NCBI RefSeq assembly: GCF_009184865.1
Contig: NZ_CP045096.1
Span: 744,001 to 808,000 of the forward strand
Direction: 5' to 3'
Length of the DNA stretch: 64,000 nt
Source of the DNA: Streptomyces phaeolivaceus
GTDB taxonomy: Bacteria > Actinomycetota > Actinomycetes > Streptomycetales > Streptomycetaceae
Below, one piece after another: positions 1 through 8,318 of this stretch; the stretch's first letter is position 1, and every line of letters begins with the position of its first letter. The translations under genes were made by a program, and so were the position numbers. Below the pieces are notes generated by a model. The model worked only from the letters and a program-made list of their open reading frames with translations, did no database searches and was not told the DNA's origin.

Positions 1-72
1 CGCGGCGATCAGATCAGTGAACTTCCTTCACATACATGGCCCATCGGCTCTCGCCTGAAGGGACGCACCCGC

Positions 73-1050
73 ATGCGTACCGTCCCCCCACGTACACACG
101 CGCAAAGATCGGCCCTGGTGGCCGCCGCTGCCGCCCTGGCGACGGCCGCCGTTCTCGTCCTGCCGCACACGGCGGGCGCCGCGGAGACCTCACCGATCGG
201 CTTCGGCGCCGGGACCACCGGCGGTGGCGGCGCCACCCCGGTCACGGTCTCGACACTCGCCGCCTTCCAGAGCGCCGTCACCGGCAACGCGGCCAAGGTC
301 GTCCGCGTGAACGGCCTGATCCCGCTGAGTGGTCAGGTCGACCTCGGCTCCAACACGACGGTCCTCGGCGTGGGTTCGTCGTCCGGGTTCACCGGCGGCG
401 GTCTGCGGATCAAGGAGGAGACCAATGTCGTCGTGCGCAATCTGAACATCAGCAAGCCGGTCGCGCCCGCCGACGGCATCACGGTCCAGGAGTCCACGAG
501 GGTGTGGATCGACCACAACGCGTTCTCGGCGGACCGCACCCACGACAAGGACCACTACGACGGTCTGCTGGACATCAACCACGGCTCGGACAACGTGACG
601 GTGTCCTGGAACACCTTCAAGGAGCACTTCAAGGGCTCGCTCGTCGGCCACAGCGACAACAACGCCGCCGAGGACACCGGCCACTTGAAGGTGACGTACC
701 ACCACAACCACTTCGCCGACGTGTACTCGCGCATCCCCAGCCTGCGCTTCGGCACGGGGCACTTCTACAACAACTACGTGGACGGCGCCGAGACCGCCTG
801 CCACTCGCGCATGGGCGCCCAGATGCTCGTGGAGAACAACGTCTTCCGGAACACCGGAGTCGCGGTCACCACGAACCGCAGCAGTGACGTGGACGGCTAC
901 GCGAATCTGCGCGGCAACGACCTCGGTGGGGCCGCCACCGAGATCTCCCGGACGGGGAGCTTCACCGCCCCGCCCTACGGCTACACCGCCGAGTCCGCCT
1001 CCTCGGTCGTCGCCTCGGTGACGTCGGGTGCGGGCACCGGGAAACTCTGA
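73..1050 (+). CDS. Secreted pectate lyase, polysaccharide lyase family 1
   Basis: This secreted enzyme should cleave polygalacturonate by beta-elimination outside the cell. The 325-residue product begins with a signal peptide: basic residues, then an Ala-rich hydrophobic stretch ending near AGA-AE at about residue 37. The family 1 signature WIDH is visible around residue 143, followed by DGLLDINHGSDNVTVSWN. The catalytic-loop motif RIPSLR (conserved Arg) lies near residue 218. Length and repeated Asn-rich turns suit a right-handed beta-helix. The ATG follows GAAGGGA by a normal distance. A second pectate lyase follows 44 nt downstream on the same strand, so the two are probably co-expressed for plant cell-wall degradation. 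The family call is firm; exact substrate preference is not visible. Confidence 0.93.
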   Translation: MRTVPPRTHAQRSALVAAAAALATAAVLVLPHTAGAAETSPIGFGAGTTGGGGATPVTVSTLAAFQSAVTGNAAKVVRVNGLIPLSGQVDLGSNTTVLGVGSSSGFTGGGLRIKEETNVVVRNLNISKPVAPADGITVQESTRVWIDHNAFSADRTHDKDHYDGLLDINHGSDNVTVSWNTFKEHFKGSLVGHSDNNAAEDTGHLKVTYHHNHFADVYSRIPSLRFGTGHFYNNYVDGAETACHSRMGAQMLVENNVFRNTGVAVTTNRSSDVDGYANLRGNDLGGAATEISRTGSFTAPPYGYTAESASSVVASVTSGAGTGKL

Positions 1051-1094
1051 GAACCCGCCCCCCCATCCGCTCGGACAACAGAAGGAATCGGGAC

Positions 1095-1877
1095 ATGACT
1101 TCTGCGGTACGTCCGCGTGCCCGCACGCGCGCGCTGACCGGCACACTCGCCGCGTTCAGCCTTTCGTTTGGCATGATCATGACTAGCGGGGCCACTCCGG
1201 CGAACGCCGCCACCTGGCCGTCGGCCAACGGCAGCCAGCCGGTGTCCTCCACCATCTCGGTCTCCGGCACCAGGGACGGCGGCATGGTCCGCTACTACGG
1301 CAGCGGCGCCCTGGCCGGCGACGGCCAGGAGGAGGGCCAGGACCCGATCTTCAAGCTCGCGGCCGGCGCGACGCTGAAGAACGTCATCATCGGCGCGCCC
1401 GGCGCCGACGGCATCCACTGCGAGGGCAACTGCACGCTGCAGAACGTGTGGTGGGAGGACGTCGGCGAGGACGCGGCGACCTTCCGCGGCGGGTCCACCT
1501 ACACGGTGACCGGCGGCGGCGCCAGGAAGGCGGCCGACAAGGTCTTCCAGCACAACGGGCCCGGCACCCTGAACATCTCCAACTTCGCGGTCAGCGAGTT
1601 CAAGACGCTGTACCGCTCGTGCGGCGACTGCTCCACGCAGTACACGCGCAAGGTGAACCTCAGCAACATCGAGGTGACCGGGACCGGTTCCACCACGCGG
1701 CTCGTCGGCATCAACACCAACCGGGGCGACGTGGCGACCCTGCGGGGCATCACGATCCTCAACGACAGCGGCCGCAAGGTCATCCCGTGCCAGAAGTACA
1801 ACAACAACACCGCCGTCGGTACGGGCCCCGACAGCACCAACTGCCTGTACTCCGCCTCGGACATCACCTACAGGTGA
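1095..1877 (+). CDS. Secreted pectate lyase, polysaccharide lyase family 3
   Basis: A 260-residue secreted pectate lyase of the PL3 type, unrelated in sequence to its PL1 neighbour. The signal peptide ends near ANAAT (about residue 38). Family marks include GADGIHCEGNCTLQNVWWEDVGEDA in the middle and ADKVFQHNG next to it, both typical of PL3 beta-helix enzymes, which need calcium and attack low-methyl pectin. Paired Cys residues (CEGNC, CGDC) suggest disulfides. The ATG has an AAGGA ribosome site. Only 44 nt separate it from the PL1 gene, so a two-gene pectinolytic operon is likely. No CBM domain is attached, unlike some Streptomyces PL3 enzymes. Confidence 0.93.
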   Translation: MTSAVRPRARTRALTGTLAAFSLSFGMIMTSGATPANAATWPSANGSQPVSSTISVSGTRDGGMVRYYGSGALAGDGQEEGQDPIFKLAAGATLKNVIIGAPGADGIHCEGNCTLQNVWWEDVGEDAATFRGGSTYTVTGGGARKAADKVFQHNGPGTLNISNFAVSEFKTLYRSCGDCSTQYTRKVNLSNIEVTGTGSTTRLVGINTNRGDVATLRGITILNDSGRKVIPCQKYNNNTAVGTGPDSTNCLYSASDITYR

Positions 1878-2000
1878 GCCCGCTCGTCACCCACCGGTGA
1901 GTCCCCCCGACGGCCGGACGGAGCCTCCCCCCACGGGCCTCGTCCGGCCGTCGGCCGTGCGCGCGGCGCGGTCACCGTCACGTGCGCGCCCCGCCCGGCC

Positions 2001-2582
2001 TCACCAGATCTTGCGTTCCCAGAGCGGCCCGATCCGCTCCCACTCCTCGTCCCACTGGTCCATCCGCCGCCGCTCCATACGGCCGCGCACCAGCCGGCCG
2101 CCCACGAAGGGCACGGCCGCCACGAAAAAGCCCGCGAGACCGCCGACGAGCGTGGCCCGCAGCCGGGCCTGCGACTCGCTGGCGGGCTTGGTGACCAGCA
2201 GTCCCTCGGCGTCCGTCCAGACGGTGACCGGGGCGCCCATCAGGCTGGCGGGATCGACCCGGGCCTGGCCCTCGCGGGCCGAGCCGTCCGGGGCGGTCCA
2301 GCGGACCTTCGCCCACACCTTCTCCGTGCCCGTACCGCTCGGGCCGGACGGCTCCGGCGCGTCCTCGGTGAGGGCGGCGCCGACCGGGCGCCACTCGGCG
2401 CGCTGCCGGGCGAGGCCCGACTCGACGGAGTCGGCGGCCAGCACACCGGTGACCACCCCACCGGCCAGGGTCAGCGCCCAGGCGATCAGCACGACCCAGG
2501 ACTCCAGCCGGTCGCTGCGCCTTCTGAGCGGGTTGCGCCGCCATCGCCACAACCACACCTTCGGACCACGGAATGCCACCAT
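2001..2582 (-). CDS. Rv1733c-like membrane protein, unknown function
   Basis: A protein of about 193 residues with two membrane segments flanking an extracytoplasmic part (roughly residues 23-45 and 140-160). The N-terminal WRWRRNPLRRRSD basic motif and the C-terminal RRMDQWDEEWERIGPLWE motif match the actinobacterial Rv1733c-type family, whose role is unknown. A longer upstream reading exists, but the ATG at 2582 is preceded by GGGAGGG at good spacing, and the extra upstream residues look like non-coding translation. It is divergent from the BNR-repeat gene and convergent with the pectate lyase pair. Function cannot be assigned. Confidence 0.75.
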   Translation of the reverse strand: MVAFRGPKVWLWRWRRNPLRRRSDRLESWVVLIAWALTLAGGVVTGVLAADSVESGLARQRAEWRPVGAALTEDAPEPSGPSGTGTEKVWAKVRWTAPDGSAREGQARVDPASLMGAPVTVWTDAEGLLVTKPASESQARLRATLVGGLAGFFVAAVPFVGGRLVRGRMERRRMDQWDEEWERIGPLWERKIW

Positions 2583-2841
2583 CGGGGGCACCCTCCCTCG
2601 CACACGCAGGACTGCCGGACCGCTCTCCCATACGGCGGCGGTCGCGCCCCTGCTCATGCGACGTGGGTCACCCCACCGGATCCGGACGGCTCCCGGACCA
2701 CCCCGGGACGTCCTCCGGACGACCCGCCCGGCCGCACGCACACCCGCTGACCTGCGGCGGAGATCTCCCGAGGGGTGACTGTCAGTGATGAGGTGCAGAC
2801 TGGCCGGTGACTGGGACGACGATGTCCGGGAGGTGGCCGGG

Positions 2842-3927
2842 ATGGCTGACGTACTGCTCACCGTGGGCACACGCAAGGGGCTGTTCATCGGGCGGCGCCG
2901 AGGGGGCGCCTGGGAGTTCGACGAGACGCCCTACTTCAACGCGCAGGCGGTCTACGCGGTCGCCGTCGACACCCGTACGGACACCCCCCGGCTGCTCGTC
3001 GGCGGCGACAGCGCCCACTGGGGCCCCTCCGTCTTCCACTCCGACGACCTCGGCCGCACCTGGACCGAGCCCGCGCGGCCTGCCGTGAAGTTCCCCAAGG
3101 ACACCGGGGCCTCGCTGGAACGGGTGTGGCAGCTGCATCCGTCGGTCGCCGAGCCGGACGTGGTGTTCGCGGGCACGGAACCGGCCGCGCTGTACCGCTC
3201 CGAGGACCGGGGCGAGACCTTCGAGCTGGTACGACCGCTGTGGGAGCACCCGACCCGTGACAGGTGGGAGCCGGGTGGCGGTGGCGAGGGGCTGCACACG
3301 ATCCTCACCGACCGCCGCGACCCACGGGCGGTGACCGTCGCCGTCTCCGCCGCCGGGGTGTTCCGCACCGAGGACGGCGGCGCGAGCTGGTCGCCGTCCA
3401 ACTCCGGTGTCTCCGCGGTGTTCCTGCCGGACCCGAACCCGGAGTTCGGCCAGTGCGTGCACAAGGTGACCCGGGACGCGGCGGCCCTCGACCGGCTGTA
3501 TCTGCAGAACCACTGGGGGGTGTACCGCAGCGACGACGCGGGCGCGCACTGGGAGGACATCGGCGCGGATCTGCCGTCCACGTTCGGGTTCGCCGCGGTC
3601 GCCCATCCGCATCGCGGGGACACCGCCTATGTCTTCCCGATCAACGCCGACGCGGACCGTGTCCCGGCCGACCACCGCTGCCGGGTGTTCCGCACGGCGG
3701 ACGCGGGCCGCGGCTGGGAGCCGCTGACGGCGGGGCTGCCGGCCGAGGACCACTACGGCACGGTCCTGCGCGACGCGATGTGCACGGACGACGCGGACCC
3801 GGCGGGCGTCTACTTCGGCAACCGCAACGGCGAGGTGTACGCGTCGGCCGACGACGGCGACAGCTGGCGGCAGTTGGTGTCACATCTGCCGGACGTGCTG
3901 TGCGTGCGAGCGGCGGTCGTGGGCTGA
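2842..3927 (+). CDS. BNR-repeat (sialidase/glycosidase-like) beta-propeller protein
   Basis: This 361-residue protein has repeated S/T-x-D-x-G-x-T/S-W Asp-box motifs (HSDDLGRTW, RSEDRGETF, RTEDGGASW, RSDDAGAHW, ASADDGDSW). That is the pattern of BNR-repeat beta-propellers, found in sialidases, xyloglucanases and photosystem-assembly-like factors. It starts MADVLLTVGTRKGLF with no signal peptide, so it should be cytoplasmic. The ATG at 2842 was chosen over an in-frame start 57 nt upstream because GGAGG lies 8 nt before it. No catalytic sialidase arginine triad can be confirmed by eye, so enzymatic activity is open. Confidence 0.8.
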   Translation: MADVLLTVGTRKGLFIGRRRGGAWEFDETPYFNAQAVYAVAVDTRTDTPRLLVGGDSAHWGPSVFHSDDLGRTWTEPARPAVKFPKDTGASLERVWQLHPSVAEPDVVFAGTEPAALYRSEDRGETFELVRPLWEHPTRDRWEPGGGGEGLHTILTDRRDPRAVTVAVSAAGVFRTEDGGASWSPSNSGVSAVFLPDPNPEFGQCVHKVTRDAAALDRLYLQNHWGVYRSDDAGAHWEDIGADLPSTFGFAAVAHPHRGDTAYVFPINADADRVPADHRCRVFRTADAGRGWEPLTAGLPAEDHYGTVLRDAMCTDDADPAGVYFGNRNGEVYASADDGDSWRQLVSHLPDVLCVRAAVVG

Positions 3928-4052
3928 GATGAGGAGGACGGGGGAATCAAGTCGCTCTGGAACCGGCCCTGTTCGGTGCCGAAACGGTCGTGGTCGATCG
4001 GACGGCGACCGCCAGTTGATCGTCATGGCCGTTACGGCAGTAGGGTGACGCC

Positions 4053-4730
4053 GTGGCACCACGACCGTTGCATGAAATCGTCGAACCCGGCTGGGCGAAG
4101 GCCCTCGAACCCGTGGCCGGGAGGATCGCCGAGATGGGCGACTTCCTGCGCGCGGAGATCGCCGCCGGACGCACCTATCTCCCCGCCGGATCCCACGTCC
4201 TGAGGGCCTTCCAACAGCCCTTCGACGACGTCCGCGTCCTCATCGTCGGGCAGGACCCCTATCCGACCCCGGGGCACGCGGTGGGGCTGTCGTTCTCGGT
4301 GGCCCCGGAGGTACGGCCGCTGCCGGGCAGCCTGCTCAACATCTACCGGGAGCTCCACACCGACCTGGGGGTCTCCCAGCCGTCCAACGGCGATCTGACG
4401 CCCTGGACCCAGCAGGGGGTGCTGCTGCTCAACAGAGCGCTCACCACGGCCCCGCGCAAACCGGCCGCGCACCGGGGCAAGGGCTGGGAGGAGGTCACCG
4501 AGCAGGCGATCAGGGCGCTGGCCGCGCGCGGGCGCCCCCTGGTCTCCATCCTCTGGGGCCGCGACGCCCGGAATCTGCGCCCGCTCCTCGGCGACCTGCC
4601 GTCCATCGAGTCCGCCCACCCCTCCCCCATGTCCGCCGACCGGGGCTTCTTCGGCTCCCGCCCGTTCAGCCGGGCCAACGACCTGCTGACCCGCCAGGGC
4701 GGCGCTCCCGTGGACTGGCGCCTGCCATGA
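4053..4730 (+). CDS. ung: Uracil-DNA glycosylase, family 1
   Basis: Removes uracil from DNA to start base-excision repair. The 225-residue protein has the water-activating loop GQDPYP (about residue 66, catalytic Asp), the uracil-binding LLLNRALTT segment, and the [10 protein letters not shown] leucine-loop motif with catalytic His. Length is normal for family 1 UDG. Translation begins at GTG. Its stop overlaps the ATG of the next gene (ATGA), so the kinase gene is translationally coupled to it. High-GC actinobacteria often carry two ung paralogues; which one this is cannot be told here. Confidence 0.96.
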   Translation: MAPRPLHEIVEPGWAKALEPVAGRIAEMGDFLRAEIAAGRTYLPAGSHVLRAFQQPFDDVRVLIVGQDPYPTPGHAVGLSFSVAPEVRPLPGSLLNIYRELHTDLGVSQPSNGDLTPWTQQGVLLLNRALTTAPRKPAAHRGKGWEEVTEQAIRALAARGRPLVSILWGRDARNLRPLLGDLPSIESAHPSPMSADRGFFGSRPFSRANDLLTRQGGAPVDWRLP

Positions 4731-5743
4731 CCGGCGCCGAGCCCCCCGTCGTCCTCGCCGTGGACTCCGGCGGTTCCGGGCTCCGCGCGGTGCTGGCCCG
4801 GGGCACCGAGGTGCTCGGCGAGCCGGTGGTGTCCGGGGAGCCGGTACGGACCGGGGCGCGCGGCATCGACGCCGGGCAGCTGCTGGAGCGGCTGCTGCCC
4901 ATGGCGCGGAGCCTTCTCGACACCGCCGGTCTCGACCGTCCGGCGGCGGTGGCCCTCGGGGCCACCGGGTTCGCGACGCTCGGCGAGGAGCTGCGCGCCG
5001 AGCTGCCGTCGGCGCTGGCTCGCGAGCTGGGGGTGCGCCGGGTCGCGCTGGCGGCCGACGCGGTCACCGCGTACACCGGGGCTCTCGGGGCACGGCCGGG
5101 TGTGGTGATCGCCGCCGGTACGGGCCTGATCGCGATCGGCACGGATCTGACGGCGTGGCGCCGGGCGGACGGCTGGGGCCATCTGCTCGGGGACTGCGGC
5201 GGCGGCGCGTGGATCGGGCGGGCCGGGCTGGAGGCGGCGCTGCGGGCGCACGACGGACGGACCGGTGGTTCGGCGCCACTGCTGGCGCGCGCCGAGACGG
5301 TGTTCGGCCCGATGGAGGGGCTGCCCGGCCGGCTCTACCCGAGGCCCGACCGCCCGGCGGTCCTCGCGTCCTTCGCGCCCGAGGTGGCCGCGTGCGCCGG
5401 GGACGATCCGGTGGCGGCGGACCTGCTGCGCGCGGCGGCCCGGCACATGGCCGACGCGGCGGCGGCCGTCTGCCCGGCCCCGGACCCCGCCCCGGCGTCG
5501 GGCTCTGCCTCGGGGGCGGGCGGTGAACCCCGAGTGGCGCTGACCGGCGGTCTGTTCAAGCTGGGTGACCCGTTGGTCGGGCCTCTGGAGGCCGAGTTGG
5601 CGCAGCGGCTGCCGTACGCGCGACGGGTGCCGGCGGAGGGGGATCCGCTGACCGGTGCCGTGCGTATCGCGGCGGCGCTGGCGGCCGACCGGCTCGGATT
5701 GCCGTACGACGAGCGGATGTTGTACGTGATGGCTGAAAAATAG
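4727..5743 (+). CDS. BadF/BadG/BcrA/BcrD-type ATPase, probable N-acetylglucosamine kinase
   Basis: A 338-residue sugar-kinase-fold ATPase. The phosphate-1 motif [16 protein letters not shown] lies at residues 9-24. The adenosine/phosphate-2 motif [11 protein letters not shown] and the [20 protein letters not shown] motif lie mid-protein. These mark the BadF/N-acetylglucosamine-kinase family, which phosphorylates amino sugars in the cytoplasm. It shares an ATGA overlap with ung, an unusual but clear coupling. A dre-like DasR site 3.5 kb downstream is the only other hint of GlcNAc metabolism nearby. Substrate is inferred from family only. Confidence 0.82.
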   Translation: MTGAEPPVVLAVDSGGSGLRAVLARGTEVLGEPVVSGEPVRTGARGIDAGQLLERLLPMARSLLDTAGLDRPAAVALGATGFATLGEELRAELPSALARELGVRRVALAADAVTAYTGALGARPGVVIAAGTGLIAIGTDLTAWRRADGWGHLLGDCGGGAWIGRAGLEAALRAHDGRTGGSAPLLARAETVFGPMEGLPGRLYPRPDRPAVLASFAPEVAACAGDDPVAADLLRAAARHMADAAAAVCPAPDPAPASGSASGAGGEPRVALTGGLFKLGDPLVGPLEAELAQRLPYARRVPAEGDPLTGAVRIAAALAADRLGLPYDERMLYVMAEK

Positions 5744-5755
5744 TACCTGAAACAG

Positions 5756-5881
5756 GGATTAATCCCGGCTGTCGGACAAGCAGCACCGTGGTCACCCAAG
5801 TGCACCGTTCAGCAGATAAATGCGGTATCGATCGGCCCTGATCGGCCCGTAACTCATCAGACAAAACAGGACGGATACCGC
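5756..5881. repeat. Palindrome and inverted repeat in intergenic gap
   Basis: The 193-nt gap after the kinase gene contains the perfect 12-bp palindrome GGGATTAATCCC (5756-5767). It also holds an 8-bp inverted repeat GCGGTATC / GATACCGC (5822-5829 and 5874-5881) enclosing a direct repeat of GATCGGCCC. They may be a terminator for ung-kinase and an operator for the next gene. No poly-T tail is present, so the assignment is tentative. Confidence 0.4.
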
Positions 5882-5936
5882 TCACCTGCACCCTCCCCGA
5901 ACAGGGGAGCCCAGGAAGCCAGTAACATGCGGCGCC

Positions 5937-6860
5937 ATGAGCTCCCCCACTGGGCCCGCGTCCGGCCTGCCAGTACGAATGCCGCGACCCCGCCAGCCCG
6001 GACGGCACCGCCGCCCGGAGCCCCTGGCGGCTCCCGAGGGCGCGCCCGCGCTCGTCCTCGCGGTGCCCGGCACGCCCAGCGCCGCCACGCGCGGCCTCGC
6101 CGAGGAGGTCGTGAGCATCGCGCGCTCCGAGCTGCCCGGCCTCGACGCCCGCATCGGCTATGTCGACGGTGGTGCCGACGAGTTCCCCACACTGCAGACG
6201 GTGCTCACGCGCGCCGCCGAGGAGCGCACCGCCCGTTATGAGCAGGCACGCGCCGCCGGTCTGGACGTCAAGGAGCCGGACGGCCCCGTCGCCGTCGTCG
6301 TGCCCCTGCTGGCCGGTCCGGACAGCGCCACGCTGCGCCAGGTCCGCCAGGCCGTCATGGAGAGCCGGATCGCGGCCGAGCTGACCGATGTCCTCGGTCC
6401 GCACCCGCTGCTCGCCGAGGCGCTGCACGTGCGGCTGTCCGAGGCCGGTCTCGCGCGCGCCGACCGGGCCCGGCTGTTCACGGTCGCCACCGCGGCGGAC
6501 GGCATCGTCCTCGCCACCGTGGGCGGCGAGGAGGCCGTGCAGGCCGCCGGGATCACGGGCATGCTGCTGGCCGCGCGCCTCGCCGTGCCGGTGATGGCCG
6601 CCGCCCTCGACCAGGAGGGTTCGATCACCTCCATCGCCGAGCAGCTGCGCTCCTCCGGCTCCCAGCAGCTGGCGCTCGCGCCGTACCTGATAGGGCCGGA
6701 GATCGACGCCGGTCTGATCGAGGCGGCGGCGTCGGAGGCGGGCTGCTCCGCCGCCGAGGCGCTCGGCCCCTACCCGGCGATCGGCAAGCTGGCACTCGGC
6801 AAGTACACGACGGCGCTCGGCATCGCACCGCAGCAGCCACAGGGCATGCCGGTCCGCTGA
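5937..6860 (+). CDS. CbiX/sirohydrochlorin-chelatase-like protein lacking the usual HGS motif
   Basis: This 307-residue protein has two tandem alpha/beta halves resembling CbiX. The first half is LVLAVPGTPSAATRGLAEE..; VAVVVPLLAGPDSATLRQVRQ follows; the second half is LTDVLGPHPLLAEALHVRLSEAG. Genuine chelatases carry an HGSR motif with the metal-inserting His at the first strand end; here the position reads VPGTPS, so metal chelation is doubtful. The N-terminal 35 residues are basic, Pro/Arg-rich and probably disordered. A similar truncated-activity family is common in Streptomyces and usually annotated as a hypothetical or chelatase-like protein. No tetrapyrrole genes are adjacent. It ends just before an elaborate inverted-repeat structure and is convergent with the lactonase. 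Confidence 0.7.
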   Translation: MSSPTGPASGLPVRMPRPRQPGRHRRPEPLAAPEGAPALVLAVPGTPSAATRGLAEEVVSIARSELPGLDARIGYVDGGADEFPTLQTVLTRAAEERTARYEQARAAGLDVKEPDGPVAVVVPLLAGPDSATLRQVRQAVMESRIAAELTDVLGPHPLLAEALHVRLSEAGLARADRARLFTVATAADGIVLATVGGEEAVQAAGITGMLLAARLAVPVMAAALDQEGSITSIAEQLRSSGSQQLALAPYLIGPEIDAGLIEAAASEAGCSAAEALGPYPAIGKLALGKYTTALGIAPQQPQGMPVR

Positions 6861-6882
6861 GCCCGGACCGCGACCCGTACGG

Positions 6883-6997
6883 CCTCGGGCCTGTCGTCAC
6901 ATTCCCGTCGTCGCCCGGCGGGCGGGCCAGCGGCGTCTGCGGTGAGAGTGCGTGCCAGGCGTCGCGGGGCAGACGGGAATGTGACGACAGCCCGAGG
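6883..6997. repeat. Long imperfect inverted repeat between convergent genes
   Basis: Arms 6883-6909 and 6972-6997 are complementary over 26 bp with one bulged base (core CTGTCGTCACATTCCCGTC and its complement), separated by 62 nt. The right arm's last seven bases (6991-6997) are also the first bases of the next perfect hairpin (6991-7029), so the two structures compete. It lies between two 3' ends. Confidence 0.85.
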
Positions 6998-7029
6998 GCC
7001 CGCTCTTCTCGCAGGAGCGGGCCCTCGGG
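6991..7029. terminator. Bidirectional terminator, 15-bp perfect stem
   Basis: Arms CCCGAGGGCCCGCTC (6991-7005) and its exact complement (7015-7029) enclose a 9-nt loop. It sits between the convergent CbiX-like and lactonase genes, so it can stop transcription from both sides. There is no U-tract, which is normal for Streptomyces. Confidence 0.85.
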
Positions 7030-7071
7030 CGTGTGCGGGCGGTGCTGTGCGGGCGTTCCGGGAGGTCGGGG

Positions 7072-8151
7072 TCAGAGGTCCAGGACGACGCAGGAGGCCG
7101 CGGGGGCCTCGATCGAGCCGCCTCGCGCGGGTACGCCCGTGTCGGGGTCGATCGTGAACCAGGTGACGTCGCCGGAGCGCTCGTTGGCCACGTACAGGAA
7201 CCCGGCGGCTTGGGCGAGGGCGCGGGGCCAGTGGCCGCCGCAGGGGACGGTGGTGATCAGGCGCAGCCCGTCGCCCTCGACGGCGAGCACGGAGAGGACG
7301 TCCGTGCCGCGGGTGGCCGTCCACACGAAGCGGCCGTCGGGGGACACCGCGAGGCCCGAGGGGTACGCGTCGCCCTCCGGGGCGCCCGGAAGCACCGAGG
7401 TCTCTCCCAGCGCCTCCAGCAGGCCGTCAGAGGCGTTCCAGCGGCACACGGTGACCGTGGGGGCCAGCTCGTTCAGCACATAGGCGTACGATCCGCCCGG
7501 TTCGCCGTCCGGGTGGTCGTTCGCGCCCGGGTGGAAGGCGAGGTGGCGCGGGCCCGAGCCCGGTCGCAGCGGCGTCTCGTGGTGGACGACGGGGACGCCG
7601 CCCTCCAGCGCGCACACCCGCACCGAGTCCGTGCCGAGGTCGACGCCGAGGAAGCGGCGCCCGCTCGGGTCGGGCAGCACCTGGTGGGCGTGCGGTTCCT
7701 GCTGACGGCGCGGGTCGGGCCCGGATCCGGTGTGCCAGAGCGTGCCGGACGCGGGCGCGGCGAGGGTGCCGTCGGCCCGCAGGGGGACGGCGGTGACGCC
7801 GCCGGAGCCGTAGTCGGCGGTGAGGACGTGGCCGGCGTGCGGGGCGAGGTGGGTGGGGCCGTCGCCGACCGCCACCGGGGGCCCGGTCAACTCGGGCTTG
7901 TCGCCCGTCACCCGGTAGGCGGCGACGGCTCCCTCGGGCCGCTCGCTGACCGCGTAGAGGGTGTCCCCGTCCGGCGAGAGGGCGAGGTAGGACGGGTCGG
8001 GGACGTCGTCCGCACCGCCCAGGACGGTGAGCGCGCCGCTCGCCTCGTCGACGGCGGCGACGAGGACACCGAGGCCGCCGGCCGAGGTGAACGACCCGAT
8101 GTAGGCCCGTCGTCGTCGCGGCCCGCCCGCCGCGCCCGTTTCCACTGTCAT
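7072..8151 (-). CDS. Lactonase-family beta-propeller protein (6-phosphogluconolactonase-like, YbhE type)
   Basis: A 359-residue seven-bladed-propeller lactonase. Visible marks are AYIGSFTSAGGLGVLVAAVDEASGALTVLG at the N-terminus, then repeated PSYLALSPDGDTLYAVSE, PRHLAFHPGAN..AYVLNE, SGLAVSPDGRFVWTATRG and GHWPRALAQAAGFLYVANERSGDVTWF. The family includes cytoplasmic 6-phosphogluconolactonase and other lactone hydrolases. No signal peptide. The ATG at 8151 follows GGGAGGGG. A GGTCTAGACC palindrome about 48 nt upstream resembles a DasR site, suggesting control by N-acetylglucosamine. The true substrate is not visible. Confidence 0.85.
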   Translation of the reverse strand: MTVETGAAGGPRRRRAYIGSFTSAGGLGVLVAAVDEASGALTVLGGADDVPDPSYLALSPDGDTLYAVSERPEGAVAAYRVTGDKPELTGPPVAVGDGPTHLAPHAGHVLTADYGSGGVTAVPLRADGTLAAPASGTLWHTGSGPDPRRQQEPHAHQVLPDPSGRRFLGVDLGTDSVRVCALEGGVPVVHHETPLRPGSGPRHLAFHPGANDHPDGEPGGSYAYVLNELAPTVTVCRWNASDGLLEALGETSVLPGAPEGDAYPSGLAVSPDGRFVWTATRGTDVLSVLAVEGDGLRLITTVPCGGHWPRALAQAAGFLYVANERSGDVTWFTIDPDTGVPARGGSIEAPAASCVVLDL

Positions 8152-8195
8152 TGCCGACCCCTCCCGCTCGCCTGGTGTGCGGGCGAACAGTAGCA

Positions 8196-8211
8196 GGAGG
8201 TCTAGACCAAA
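8196..8211. promoter_or_regulatory. dre-like site (DasR/GntR operator)
   Basis: AGGTCTAGACCA (8198-8209) contains the perfect palindrome GGTCTAGACC and differs from the core DasR element TGGTCTAGACCA by one base. It lies 47 nt before the lactonase start, on the promoter side. The flanking bases match the 16-bp consensus poorly, so another GntR protein is possible. Confidence 0.6.
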
Positions 8212-8318
8212 GTCCGCAGCGGTGGCGCGGACGGGAACGCGCGCGCCCCATCAGTGCTTCCCGCTCCACCGCACACGGCGCCCAGGGCGTGCTCCGGGGG
8301 CGCCCGGCGGGTGTCGGC

